A program made the translations under genes and the position numbers. Under the pieces are notes generated by a model that searched no databases, was not told the DNA's origin, and saw only the letters and a program-made list of their open reading frames with translations. DNA of 64,000 nt, taken from assembly GCF_033115175.1 (NCBI RefSeq), contig NC_084835.1, forward strand, positions 102,206,448 to 102,270,447, written 5' to 3'. The number at the start of each line of letters is the position of its first letter. Positions within the stretch are counted from its first letter, which is position 1. Shown here in pieces: positions 11,090 to 22,318 of this stretch. The DNA is from Lepus europaeus (Eukaryota > Chordata > Mammalia > Lagomorpha > Leporidae).

Positions 11090-12718
11090 ATTACAATGAC
11101 TTATGACAACAAAGGTCTATTTTTTTGCGCATACTACATGCTCATTCTACTGGTCACTAATGTGCTTGGCCCCATATATGTAATGAAACACAGTGAATGT
11201 AGTAGAAATTTAATAACCAGTTCCTGGGTGAATGAATGGGTAGCCACAAACTTATCTTGGGACTCATAAGTTATCACTAAATACTTTGGTATTTCATCAG
11301 GAAAACAGGGTAATGATACTTAATGAAGAAGGTATTAGAAGGATTAGATATGATCAGCGTGGTATGCATCAAATGTGCAGGTATCATTCAGAGAAATATC
11401 AATGATATTAATGCCAAGATGCAAATTAGTCAGAGGCCAGTGTGGAGAGCACCCACGTAGTGTGGCCTAGTGACATTCTTCAGCACAGGACGCAGGTTTT
11501 GTTTTCCTTCCTCTCACCAGCACATGAACTGTCCTGTAGCCTTCTTTCTATGTCAAGGAAAATATAATACCTTAGCTTACTGAAGTCATATTTTGTTTCT
11601 TACTGTACAGAAGCCTTTGAGATCTGGCATCTATTTGGTTACCACTTAATCATTCAACACAACATGATGAAATATAATAATGTTCTGGCCTATAAGGCTG
11701 CTGAAGATGAGAGAGTTGGAGCTGTCATTTTGCTTCTCATCACCTTAAAAGACCAAAGCAGAGATACAAAGATGTTTTGCGTACTCTGAGATCAGGGTGA
11801 AATTTCAGCCATGGAAATGTTTGATGTGGGTAATATGATCAATCAATTAATTTTTTGTCATCTTTAAAGCTATAGTGTGATTCACTTTATAATGATAGAT
11901 GACTTATATTAACAGACTCTGTGTTCTTTTTGCTGAAAAATGATGTATTGTTAAGGGATTTTCAAACATTTTCAACCATTATAGACTTCCAAATTCTTTT
12001 GGCTTAAAATTCTGTAGTTATGAAAAGCTTCCCTAGGAGATATTCAGCATTCCAATGAAAGCTATCTCTGTTTCCTTGGCACATTGTAATAACGCAGGTG
12101 TGCTTTGCTCTAGCTGCTGGCCTGGAATGTAATAAGTGCACAACGACATTCCTTAGAAAAATAACGTTTGAATTTTATATGAGAAATGTAAGTACATGAT
12201 AATTTACTTTTCAGTCTTGCTTTAACAATTACAGTAGTTAATCAGTCAATGAGAGTGAAGGTCAGATTTTGATATTGTTTTGCCAATGACAGAACTGCAC
12301 ACACACACATTCCATGTATTATTTAAAGAATGGCACATATTGGTGGAATTTTCCTTACTTCATAGTTATGGAACTCCAGTGCAAAACTGAAATATGTGTT
12401 TCAGTACCATGCTATATTAGATTTTTGAAAATTTCAAGAGAAATATATATTCAACAGAAACATGTATTCAGTAGAAATACTAAGTTTATTTAAAATTCCT
12501 GGTCTCATCTATTGGTCATGGTTAATACTAGTGAATCTTCAAATTCATGTGGGTTCCAGCTGAGTGACCATACGTCCTGGTTTGCATGAAATACTGTTGT
12601 CATTGTAAAATTATTCATGCTACCTCCTTTTGCTCTCTTCTGTATGAGTGGTAAATGATATGATCACTCTAGGTATACAGTCCCAGAAGGCCATTTCATT
12701 GGCTTAGTTTAACATGGG
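11090..12718. other. Unassigned AT-rich intergenic sequence
   Basis: Neither long frames nor confidently named repeats are visible. A 61-codon open stretch at 11084-11269 has no support. Confidence 0.35.
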
Positions 12719-12967
12719 GTGGGGGTGGCGCTGTGGTGCAGTGGGTTAACACCCTAGCCTGAAGCGCCTGCGTCCCACATGGGTGCTGGTTAAAGACCAG
12801 CTCCACTTCCGATCCAGCTCTCTGCTGTAGCCTGCGAAAGCAGTAGAAGACAGGCCAAAGACCTGCATCCACGTGGGAGACCTGGAAGAAGCTCCTGGCT
12901 CCTGGCTTTGGATCAGCACAGCTCTGGCCATTGTAGCCATTGGGGAGTGAGCCATCAGATGGAAGAC

Positions 12968-12999
<32 letters not shown>

Positions 13000-13050
13000 C
13001 CTCTCTCTGTGTAACTCTGAATTTCAAATAATTAAATAAATCTTAAAAAA
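12719..13050 (+). repeat. CSINE with (TC)n tract
   Basis: Head 'gggtggcgctgtggtgcagtgggttaa'. The (TC)n microsatellite is at 12968-12993 and the tail is 'aataattaaataaatctt'. Confidence 0.9.
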
Positions 13051-13216
13051 GTAACATGAAGGGGAAGACATTATCTCTGACTCTTCCTTGGAAGAAGTCT
13101 CTTCTGTGGCTTTTTCATATGCATTTTATGTTCTACAGACCCAGGGCTATTTTATTTCACGTTCACTGCATTACAATGGGAATTTTTATCTAAAGAGTAC
13201 ATTTAAAAGAGGATTT

Positions 13217-13528
13217 TAGGGGCTGGTGTTGTGGCACAGCTGTTGTCTATGATGCTGGCATCCCAAAAAGTGGAGTGCCAGGTTGGGGCCTGGTTGCTCA
13301 CCTTCTGATCCAGCTTCCTCCTAATGCATCAGGCAATGCAGCAGATGATGGCCCAAGTCTTTGGGCTCCTGTCACCTGTGGGGAAACCTGGTTGGAGTTT
13401 TTAGCTCCTGGCTTTAGTCTGTCTCAGCCCTGGCTGTTGAGGTCCTTTAGGGAGGGAACCAGTGGATGGAAGAGGTCTTTCTCTCTCTGTCTTTCTGTGT
13501 TTCAGATAAATAAAAAATATCTTTAAAA
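13217..13528 (+). repeat. CSINE
   Basis: Head 'ggggctggtgttgtggcacagctgttg'. The A-rich tail runs into a short spacer before the next copy. Confidence 0.87.
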
Positions 13529-13539
13529 AGAGAACCTGG

Positions 13540-13822
13540 GGGCCAGCATTGTGGTGTAGCAGATAAAGCTGCTGCCTGCAGCCGGAATCACATACGGACA
13601 CTTATTTGTATCCTAGCTGCTCTACTTCCAATCGAGCTTCCTCTAATGTCCTGAGAAAAGCAGTGGAAGATGGCCTATGTGTTTTGGCTCCTGCACCCAT
13701 TTGAGAGAGCTGGATAAAGCTCCTGGCTTCTGCCTGACCCAGCCCTGGCAGTTGTGTTCATCTGGGGATGACCCTTTCTCTGTAACTTTGACTTTCAAAT
13801 AAGTAAATAAGCCTTCAAAAAA
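13540..13822 (+). repeat. CSINE
   Basis: Head 'ggggccagcattgtggtgtagcag'. It lacks most of the (TC)n tract and lies in tandem orientation with the preceding copy. Confidence 0.87.
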
Positions 13823-14020
13823 TAACATAGAAAGCGATGTTTAGATGGGATAAAGCCATTTAATACATACTCTGTATTTACCATGCTCCAGGAGGGCAGG
13901 AATCTTGACCCTGATTCATCATCCTTTACACTCTCAGCACCTTGTATGATATTTGGACCTGATGAATGCTCCATAGGTGCTTTTTAAATTAATAAGCAAT
14001 TAAAAACTTAACCATGTTTT

Positions 14021-14730
14021 TTAAATTTTTTAAAATTTTATTTAAGTTATACAAGTTTCATATATTTCATATATACAGATTTAGGAACTCCCCCCCAAAC
14101 TCCTTCCCACCCTTGTTACAACCCTTCTTCTACCTCCCTCTCCCATTCCGACTTTTAACTTTTACAAAGATCTATTTTTAGTTTACTTAATGATCCTAAC
14201 TTTAACCCTACACTAAGTAAAAGAGTTCAACAAATATAATGAAGAAAAAAAAACCACATCGTTCCTTAGTAGAAGAGACAAGAACTGTAAACAATCATCA
14301 AATCTCAAAATGTCCATTTTAGTCCAGTATGTTACATTTTAGATACTCTGTTAGTTACCTCAAACCAGGAAAAACATATGATATCTGTTTTTTGGGACTG
14401 GCTTATTTCACTAAGTATATTGGTTTCCATTTGTGTCCATCTTTTTGCAAAAGATGAGATTTCATTTTTTTCAGCTGAGTAGTACTCCATACTGTATATA
14501 TGCCATAATTTCTTTATCCAGTCAACAGTTGATCCATATCTGGGTTGATTCCATGTAATACCTATTGTGAATTGTGCTGCAATGAACATGAGGGTACAGA
14601 AAACTCTTTCATATGCTGATTTCTTTTGATTTGGGTAAATTCTCAGGAGTGGGATTGCTGGATCATATGGTAGGTCTATATTCATATTTATGAAGTATCT
14701 CCATACTGTCTTCCACAGTGGCTACACCAG
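14021..14730 (-). mobile_element. 5'-truncated LINE-1 with TSD
   Basis: The 3' UTR (14021-14330) and the last part of ORF2 lie on the minus strand. The frame at 14332-14685 (MNIDLPYDPAIPLLRIYP..., YYSAEKNE) is the C-terminal end of the L1 ORF2 protein. The duplication ttaaccatgtttt at 14008-14020 and 14731-14743 marks the insertion. The start is lost, so it is not a functional element. Confidence 0.9.
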
Positions 14731-14743
14731 TTAACCATGTTTT

Positions 14744-15119
14744 AACTTAAGAAAATTTAGGTATCTTTACATACACAATTTTCTTCCCAAAGATATTAAG
14801 GTATTCTACGACCGTGTCCTTGGAATCATTGATTAGTAAAACATATCTCAAGCTTTGAATAAGAATTACTTGGCAGTGGGACACAAAAATCAGGCTCTCA
14901 GATCCTACTCCTGAGAGTGATTCGGTCTCAGGTGACACCAGAATGTATTAGGAATCCCATGTGGGATCCCTTCTACAGCCATATCTTTGAAACGTTTGTC
15001 TCAATTTTCCCTTGATCTCACCGGTATAAAAGGTAGTTGGGGGAGAAGACATTTGAATGAGCAATAGCCAAATTACACCATACAACTAATTTTTGTTGCT
15101 TCCGCTCTCTCTGGGCACA
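14744..15119. other. Unassigned intergenic sequence
   Basis: No gene or repeat was recognised. Confidence 0.35.
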
Positions 15120-15468
15120 AATTTTTTTTTTTTTTTTTCTTGACAGGCAGAGTGGACAGTGAGAGAGAGACAGAGAGGAAGGTCTTCCTTTTTGCCGTTG
15201 GTTCACCCTCCAATGGCCGCCACGGTAGCGCGCTGCGGCCTGCGCACTGCGCTGATCCGATGGCAGGAGCCAGGTGCTTCTCCTGGTCTCCCATGGGGTG
15301 CAGGGCCCAAGGACTTGGGCCATCCTCCATTGCACTCCCTGGCCACAGCAGAGAGCTGGCCTGGAAGAGGGGCAACCGGGATAGACTCCGGCGCCCCAAC
15401 CGGGACTAGAACCCGGTGTGCCGGCGCCGCAAGGCAGAGGATTAGCCTAGTGAGCCGCGGCGCCAGCC
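15120..15468 (-). repeat. CSINE, young GC-rich subfamily (left arm of inverted pair)
   Basis: Poly-T then 'tgacaggcagagtggacagtgagag', ending 'gtgagccgcggcgccagcc'. It is CpG-rich and close to its partner in sequence. Confidence 0.93.
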
Positions 15469-15499
15469 AAATTTTCTTGTTTTTAAAATTAGATGATTG

Positions 15500-15840
15500 G
15501 CTGGCGCCGCGGCTCAATAGGTAATCCTCTGCCTGCGGCGCCGGCACACCGGGTTCTAGTCCCGGTCGGGGCGCCAGATTCTGTCCTGGTGGCTCCTCTT
15601 CCAGGCCAGCTCTCTGCTGTGGCCCAGGAAGGCAGTGGAGGATGGCCCAAGTGCTTGGGCCCTGCACCCCATGGGAGACCAGGAGAAGCACCTGGCTCCT
15701 GCCATCGGATCAGCGCGGTGCGCCGGCCGCAGCGCGCCAACCGCGGCGGCCATTGGAGGGTGAACCAACGGCAAAAGGAAGACCTTTCTCTCTGTCTCTC
15801 TCTCTCACTGTCCATTCCGCCTGTCAAAAAAAAAAAAAAA
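15500..15840 (+). repeat. CSINE, young GC-rich subfamily (right arm) with TSD
   Basis: 'gctggcgccgcggctcaataggtaatcctctgcctgcggcgccggc' and a poly-A tail. The duplication aaaattagatgattg at 15485-15499 recurs, merging with the tail, up to 15852. Confidence 0.95.
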
Positions 15841-15852
15841 ATTAGATGATTG

Positions 15853-16779
15853 AACTGCAAGATCTCTTATCCTTCTCTTTGAGGTCTGATAGAAATCTGG
15901 TCAGATAGTGATAAATGAGACATTTTCCACAGAAAGCCATACATATTTGCTTCTTGCTGGTTCATTTTGCAGGAAATTATTTTTGGGCTAATTACTACTA
16001 AAGAGATATTTTTACACTTTTAGATTATTTAAGCACCATTCTTCACATACACTTTTCTGCAGCAATTTTATTTGGGATTTCCAGATGAATGTGTTGGGAG
16101 CCAACTAATAACTTCATTTCGCAGGTTAAAAGTCCTGTCATAATTCTTGCCAGTTATGTTTGAGAACTTGCCAAATCTCTATGGGTAAGAGAAAAGTCTT
16201 TCGCTTTAGAAAATAACCTGCAGAAGTTGGAAGAGCCCTGCCTGCATTAGTGCACTGGTACTAGACAACAAGCACGATCAGGAGTACTCATCTGGGTAGC
16301 CATGCCACGCTAGCCCACAGGACAACCAGTGAAAGGGGCCTTGGCAAATGCATTCACAGACTTGATTATCATAGTAACTATCTAATTGGCTTGGGGTTTG
16401 AGAAAGCCTCAACCAATTCAGATTTTTTTTTTTCCAGAAGCAGAGATAATAGACAGGAAAAGTTTCAGACCACAAGAAGGAACCCAAGAAGTCATGAATT
16501 CTAGAAGTTTCTGCCCATCCAGGAAAAGATGGTCATGTCTGGATGTCTGATTGGAAAAGAAGCAACGACATTCACTTAGTTCAGAATGCTGTCCTGGCCT
16601 GTTTTTGATGATAGAAGGAAAGGCCAGTGAGATGACGTGTAGGATACACAAGGGAGAATTGCATATCATTGCAGTTTTTTTTTTTTAACTATGAGGTAGG
16701 CCACCTGGTAGAATACCATTGAGAGCATAGTCACAGAGATGGCATTGGTTTTCTTCTATCTACGCAATTGCTTAACACC
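15853..16779. other. Unassigned sequence upstream of DYNAP
   Basis: No exon with both splice signals or family resemblance could be supported. Further 5' noncoding exons of DYNAP could lie here or farther upstream. Confidence 0.35.
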
Positions 16780-16974
16780 CACTTCTTCCTTTAAGGTGGA
16801 TCCCATATAAAGAATAATTATTTATTATTTAACCTAATCCACACTGGGACTGATGTCTCATACTAGATTTAATATTAATCAACTTAATTATTTCTCAAGT
16901 TTGCAGGTATAAAGGGCAATGAACAGGCTGAAAAATGTTTCTGGAGTTAAGCTGGTGACACTGACAGCTCAAGA
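16780..16974 (+). promoter_or_regulatory. DYNAP: DYNAP exon-1 5' flank / probable 5' UTR with TATA-like element
   Basis: The roughly 190 bases before the start codon are recognisably shared with the flank of the 59876 first exon (aggtgg-tcccat, gaataattattt, taatcca-ac-tg motifs), and more weakly with the 41.7-kb copy. A TATAAAGG motif sits at 16908-16915, 67 bases before the ATG. It is also present in the 59.8-kb copy but mutated (TGTAAATGG) in the dead 41.7-kb copy. It could be a TATA box with a start site near 16938, or simply the relic of the old Ile-Lys codons of the ancestral N-terminal extension. Promoter function is inference. Confidence 0.4.
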
Positions 16975-17031
16975 ATGCACAGTAAACAAGGGAAATACGT
17001 AGTGAATATTGAACACCCTGAAAATCAGCCA
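16975..17031 (+). CDS. DYNAP: DYNAP coding exon 1 (N-terminal cytoplasmic start)
   Basis: This exon encodes 19 residues, MHSKQGKYVVNIEHPENQP, and ends in phase 0 at a GT donor (gtgagt at 17032). It matches my memory of the human DYNAP segment MDRKHGKYILNVEHSENQP. The ATG has A at -3 and C at +4. The human protein as I remember it starts about 26 codons further upstream (MVADIKGNEQ...). Here that stretch is still recognisable (IKGNEQAEK at about 16909-16935) but its ATG has become AAG (about 16897-16899) and an in-frame TAA interrupts it at 16948-16950, so 16975 is the best start. It joins 20559-20723 and 24330-31961 to give a 2,617-residue protein. In the family this N-terminal part is cytoplasmic and there is no signal peptide. 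Start choice is inferred; family assignment is strong when the three exons are read together. Confidence 0.82.
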
Positions 17032-17690
17032 GTGAGTACTGGGGGCACCAATTTGGTATTTCTGATAGTTTTGAGTCTAATTTTCAATATTTATGAATAT
17101 TTATGCAACTTTAATACTTCTTTACAATATACTTTATTCTAAAAAGGAATTTTAATCAATTTTACATGGAAACAATTTTATCTATTTTATGACTGCTTAT
17201 TAAGAAAATTCATATTTTTTATATATTGATATATGCATAGTTGAGGTTTGTATTTTCAATATTAATTAATTGAAGGAATTAGCAATTTGGGGGGTGATAA
17301 TTTACAAATCTATTCAAATACTGCTTTATAGGTATCATAATTCAAGCATAAACCAAGAAATCTGATTTTGATTGCATTAAAAATGTTTTGAAAATATGAT
17401 ATGATATGGATTTGTGTGTTAATTTTCTTTATTTGCAGTGTAATGTCTAGAGCTCTCAGAACCCAGATTTCTACATATTGTTAAAAATTATAAGTCACTT
17501 TGTGAGTGAAGTCCTAGCCTCAGAAGCAAATTACTTAGCAAATCCTTTAGACTGACCTCTATATTATCACTTATTAATTCTTTTGTGGTAAAGAATTGCA
17601 TTGAGAACTTAGAGTTTAATTCAACTGGCAATGTCAATAGTCTTTCCAATATCCACTTAGGATTGAGTGTAATTAATATGTAACACATTT
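17032..17690 (+). other. DYNAP: DYNAP intron 1, unassigned AT-rich part
   Basis: It begins with the gtgagt donor. No repeat was recognised up to about 17690. Confidence 0.5.
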
Positions 17691-18335
17691 TATGTAAGAC
17701 ATTTACAAACCCATATTAAGTGTACAGTTTGATGAATTTTTGCACAAATTCACATACATACGTATATCTATCATGTGGATACTTGTATAACCACCACCCA
17801 TTTCAAGAACGAACACATTTATAGCACTCAAGAGGATCTCCTTGTGCCTGCCCCGGGTCAGTACCCAGCAGTAACCACTCTTCTCATGTGTATCTCCATG
17901 ATTTCATTCTACATTTTCTTGAACTTCACATACATAGAATTATACAGTATGTGTTCTTTTGTGTGTGGCTTGTGCTGCTCGTTCTTATATCCATAACCAA
18001 AGCAGGAGAAATCTATCTACTCCACATCACTGCCAGTCTTAGTGCTGTGTCTTTTTAATTCATTTTTGTGTGTGTTTTGGTGTCTCATTGTGGTTTTAAT
18101 TTGTGTTCTTCTGTGAGTAATGATGTTGAGATAGGTTTTCAAATGATCATTGAAAATTTTAAAATCATTTTTTGTATAGATCTTAAGGTTTTAAGGCCTT
18201 TTAAAATAGGGTTGTTTGGATTTTGCTTAATAATTTTTAGTAGCTCTTCATTTAATGGGCATGAGTCCATATTTATAGTGACTATTTCTTCCACTGAATG
18301 GATAACTTTTTCATTTTCTCAAAGAGTGTTATTTT
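17691..18335 (-). mobile_element. Old LINE-1 (L1M-type) fragment
   Basis: 'gtacagtttgatgaatttttgcacaaattcacatac...ataaccaccacccatttcaagaacg' and 'acatagaattatacagtatgtgttctttt' are typical L1M 3' UTR text in reverse orientation, continuing into ORF2-like sequence. Confidence 0.65.
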
Positions 18336-18360
18336 GATGATAAAGTATGTTCTTTATTTT

Positions 18361-18383
18361 TAAAAAGATTTATTTATTTATTT

Positions 18384-18414
<31 letters not shown>

Positions 18415-18704
18415 AGAGAGAGAGTGAATCTTCTATCTGCTGGTTCATTCTCCAAATGGCCACAATCGCTGGAGCTGTCAGGTTGAAGCCAGGAGCCAGG
18501 AGCCAGGGTCCAGGGTCTAGGAGTTTCTTAGAGGTCTCCCATATAGGTGCAGGGGCCCAAGCACTTGAGCAATTTTCCACTGCTTTCCCAGGCCATTAAC
18601 AGGGAGCTGGATTGGAAGCAGAGCAACCAGGACTTGAATCTGTACCCATATTGGATGCTGGCACTGCAGATGGTGGCCTAACCCTCTGAGCCAAAGAGCT
18701 GTCC
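18361..18704 (-). repeat. CSINE with (GA)n tract
   Basis: Tail 'aaaaagatttatttatttatttgaaag', (GA)n at about 18387-18412, terminus 'ccaaagagctgtcccc'. It lies within the older L1. Confidence 0.9.
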
Positions 18705-18719
18705 CCAAGTGTGTTCTTA

Positions 18720-19560
18720 ATTTTAATGAATTTTATTTATTATTTTTTCTTTTATTATTAGGCTTTCAGTGTTTTATTTAACAAGTATTTTCGTACTGGA
18801 AGGAATGATTATATTCCACATTTTTATCTGGAAGTTTGATTGTTTTACTTACACATTTAGGTCTATGACTTATTTGAAATTTATCCCTGTATTAATTACT
18901 CCAGCTTTATCATTAGTACTGAAATTTGATAGTTCTTCTCCAGTATTGCTTTTCTTCAAGATATTCTTTGTTATTCAAGGTCCTTTTGCAAATATTTGTA
19001 AGTATTTGGTCTTTATAAGTATTTGAAATCAATTCTTTGTTATCTACAGAAATGTTTTTGGAGCATTGGGAGAGTATTGAGTTTGCATATCAATCTGTGA
19101 GAATTGAACTCTTACTATCTAACTTCTATCTATAATGTGGTTTTATTTCTCCATTAATGTTTGTCTTCTTTAACTTCCATTAACAATGACTTGAGGTTTC
19201 AATATAGAGATAACATATATTCCTCTTTATACTTATTCCTGATAGTTTTGGTGATGTTTTAAATTATATTATACTTAATTTCAAATATTTATTGAATTTT
19301 TATTATTTTATTTTAATATTTAATTGCAAAATATTCCAATATTACTATATGAAAATCCAATTAATTTTTACAGATTAATCTTGTATCCAATGGCTTCATT
19401 AATTCTATTATTTCAATATCTTAAAAAACAGTTGTGGATATTTATTGAGTACAATATGATGTTTTGATGTATATTTATTAGCAAATCTATCATTTCACAT
19501 ACTTACCATTTTTTAGTGAAAATATTTAAAATATTTTCAGCAATTTTGAAATGTTCAATG
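18720..19560 (-). mobile_element. Probable continuation of old LINE-1
   Basis: 'ggtctatgacttatttgaaatttatccctgtatt...ccagctttatcattagtactgaa' resembles reverse-orientation L1 ORF2 text. It is highly diverged and AT-rich, and its end is uncertain. Confidence 0.45.
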
Positions 19561-19669
19561 TATTATTATTTATTATAATCATCATTCAGTGCAATATATC
19601 ATTAAACATTGTTCTTTTCATCTAAGTTACTGTTTATCCTTTCACTATATACTATTTTGTTTACAGATT

Positions 19670-19812
19670 CTATTTTTTTAATAGATTTACTTACTAGGGT
19701 TGGAGCACGGATGAGAGGAAGGGTAAGGTGGGGAAGTAACACCATGTTTCTAAATCTGTATATATGAAATACATGAAACTTGAATAACTTAAATAAAATT
19801 AAAAACCAACAA
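19670..19812 (+). mobile_element. LINE-1 3' end fragment
   Basis: 'ggggaagtaacaccatgtttctaaatctgtatatatgaaatacatgaaacttgaataacttaaataaaatt' parallels the L1 3' end at 34560-34710. Confidence 0.7.
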
Positions 19813-20080
19813 AAATATGCAGAGACTTCAGAGTTCCTGTAAAATGGGATTAGAAGTATAGATTTATTTTGGCTTAAAAAATTTTGAAACCTGTGCATTC
19901 TTTTTTCATAATAAACATTTCCCACAATATTATGAAAAATATACCAAAATAAAGACATACCTTTAATTTCATATTTTCACATTATCTGAAGTACTTTCAT
20001 ATAATGATTATTGTTAGGGTGGTTCAAAATGTAGCAATGTAACTCATTGCATTAACATATGAAAGAAAAATCATCAAATA

Positions 20081-20190
20081 AAGATTTAATTATTTATTTG
20101 AAAGGCAGACTGACATAGAGAGAGAGACAGACCTTCCATCCACTGGTTCACTCCCCAAATGCCTAAGAGAGCCGATTGTGGGCCAGGGCA
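20081..20190 (-). repeat. Truncated CSINE
   Basis: Only the tail, a short GA tract and about 80 bases of body are present ('aaagatttaattatttatttgaaaggcagac ... ccactggttcactccccaaatg'). Confidence 0.75.
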
Positions 20191-20558
20191 AACTAATGAG
20201 CTATAAAGAGAACATATTTCATATATTTCATAGATATAATTCCAAGAAGATAACCATACTTCAGCAGTTTGAAACATCATTATACTTTACAAATGTATTA
20301 AATATGCCTTTAATGTAAATACTTAAATAAAATAATTAAGAGCAATTTATGATGACCAAATGGATTTCCTTTTTTTTCTTTTGAGAAGATTTACTCATTC
20401 AGTCTCCTTTAGTCATATAGTCAAATGATCTTCAAGTTTCATCAAAACAGACCCATGATGTGTCACAGTCTAATTTAGGTTTGTGAGGATTATATTACTT
20501 TAGAAGTAATATTCAGTACCTTCCTATTTTTCTTATCTTTTTTTCTTTTGGTCTTCAG
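20191..20558 (+). other. DYNAP: DYNAP intron 1, 3' part
   Basis: Unassigned, ending with the strong pyrimidine tract of the exon-2 acceptor. Confidence 0.45.
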
Positions 20559-20723
20559 CCATTCCTGAATCCAAGCATCTACAGAACTCACAACTCAGCA
20601 TATCAGTTTTCTACATCAACGGCTGCAACTGGTGATACTGATACCAATTTAACTGATGTCTGCACCAACACAGGGTCCCTTGGACACTCCGAATTTCCAA
20701 ACAGAGAATTCCTACATGGTCAG
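20559..20723 (+). CDS. DYNAP: DYNAP coding exon 2
   Basis: This 165-bp phase-0 exon (55 codons) runs from PFLNPSIYRTHN to EFPNREFLHGQ. A strong pyrimidine tract and CAG acceptor precede it (tttttttcttttggtcttcag, AG at 20557-20558) and a gtaatg donor follows at 20724. The middle (GDTDTNLTDVCTNTGSLGHS) aligns with what I remember of the human DYNAP segment around NLTGVCVNPGILAHS. It supplies the rest of the cytoplasmic domain before the membrane span. It is too short to stand out as an ORF. The support is its splice sites, its exact phase with exons 1 and 3, and the family resemblance. Confidence 0.78.
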
Positions 20724-21570
20724 GTAATGTTTGGGGATAATGCTGTTTCCCTGGTTCAAGATGTAATCCACATGAAAATACTCTTGATCCAGTGTATTTC
20801 AGTGGAAAAATAATCAACATTAACAACTTTATTTTAAAGATCTATGATATCGTCTGAAGTTCATGAAGGGAAATACACGAGAGGTAGAAGATTTTAGGAG
20901 CTCTTTTTTTTGAGGAGTTAATTACCTTTATTTAAATATTTGTATGGAGTTTAGAGAAAATACATGAGAGTTACAGGAAGCGAAGAAATCTGGTGTTCTT
21001 TTTGGAGTAGTGAACAGGTGAGAACCTTGCCAGTATATAGACAGTGAATGGAATTTAGGTAAACCCCGCTCAGGTATTAAGCTGCTGGCCCTAATCTGTG
21101 GGCATGAGCTGTCACACTCTACTTCCCTGCCTGCCTCGGACCCTCATGGTGGCCCTTCCTTTAATCTCTTGGCTCACAACTCACAAACTTCCAACCTTGA
21201 CTCGGAAACTACCCATTCTCTGTGTCTTCTACCTTGATTTGATACCAGAAACAGGTATCTTGTATTGCTGACCCCGCTTCTTGTTTTACTGCATTCTGCT
21301 CACCTTACAGCCTGATCTCCCAGTCTTCCCCTAGACTTTGCTCTGCAGTTCACTTCAGTGCTTCTGGTCTGGAATATACCCTTCCTCCAATGAAGCCTGC
21401 TCTAGAGTCAGTGTGAAGAGATTCTGAAAAGCTAAGTGAGTAAAACTCTACTATGTAAAGAGGTAACGTGGAAAAATGCTTTTCATTGATAGGGATTATT
21501 TAGAAAATATGTGTCTGATGACTTCAAAGAATCAGACTGATCAGAGAGCTGAAATTAATAGCTCTTCTTT
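20724..21570 (+). other. DYNAP: DYNAP intron 2, unassigned part
   Basis: It starts at the gtaatg donor. The pyrimidine-rich text at 21060-21420 may be an old LTR or internal repeat, but I cannot name it. Confidence 0.4.
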
Positions 21571-21574
21571 TAAA

Positions 21575-21888
21575 ATATTTTGAAAATTATTTATTTGAAA
21601 GACACACACACACACACATCCTATCTGATGGTTCACTTCCCAAATTCTTGCATCAGCTGGAGCTGAGCTAAGGTCAAAGATGGGAAAAAGGAACAGCAAT
21701 CCAGGTCTCCCACAGCTGGGTGGCAGGGACTCAGTTACTTGAACCTTCCCTGATGCCTCCCAGGGTCCACATTAGCAAGAAGCTTGGATCAAGAGCTAGA
21801 GCCTGATTGGGAATAGAACCAAGCACTGCAGTTTTGGACCTGGAAGCTCTAACTGGCTTCTTGACTGCTAAGCCAAATGCTTACCCTA
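21575..21888 (-). repeat. Diverged CSINE
   Basis: 'gaaaattatttatttgaaagacacacacacac' tail with a short (CA)n, and a body 'ccaggtctcccacagctgggtggcaggg...'. Confidence 0.7.
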
Positions 21889-22020
21889 TATATACATTGT
21901 TTTCTTTTGTACTATTTTCAAAAACTTTATGCAAGTGAGGAAATTGAGGCTTTTCAAACTAATGTAAATTACCAAATATAATCATACATCTAGTAAAAGG
22001 AAGAGTCAAAATGTAAACCT

Positions 22021-22318
22021 TGGGGGTGGGCCTTGGGACAAGGAGTTAAGATGCCATGTGGGATGCGCACATTCAGTTCTGGAGTGTCTGAGTTCCAGTC
22101 CTGACTGCTTCGATTCTAGCTTCTCGCTGAGGCACACCCTATGAAACATCAGGTGATGGAATAAGTACTTGGGTCCCAGACACCCACATGATGAGATTCA
22201 AATGGAGTTCCAGGACCCTGGCTCTGGCCTGAAATAATTCTGAATGTTGCAAATATTTGGGGAGTGAGCCAGCAGATGGATGTTTCAAACAAAAATTAAT
22301 TAATTAATAAATAAAAAT
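22021..22318 (+). repeat. Diverged CSINE
   Basis: 'gggggtgggccttgggacaaggagttaagatgcc ... ggggagtgagccagcagatgg' and tail 'aattaattaattaataaataaa'. Confidence 0.75.

Noticed and set aside
14332..14685. 117-codon minus-strand frame as a gene
   Set aside because: It is the C-terminal end of L1 ORF2 in a 5'-truncated element bracketed by target duplications.
20860..21420. Possible exon or retroviral internal segment
   Set aside because: Pyrimidine-rich text without an open frame or recognisable motif; left as unassigned intron.
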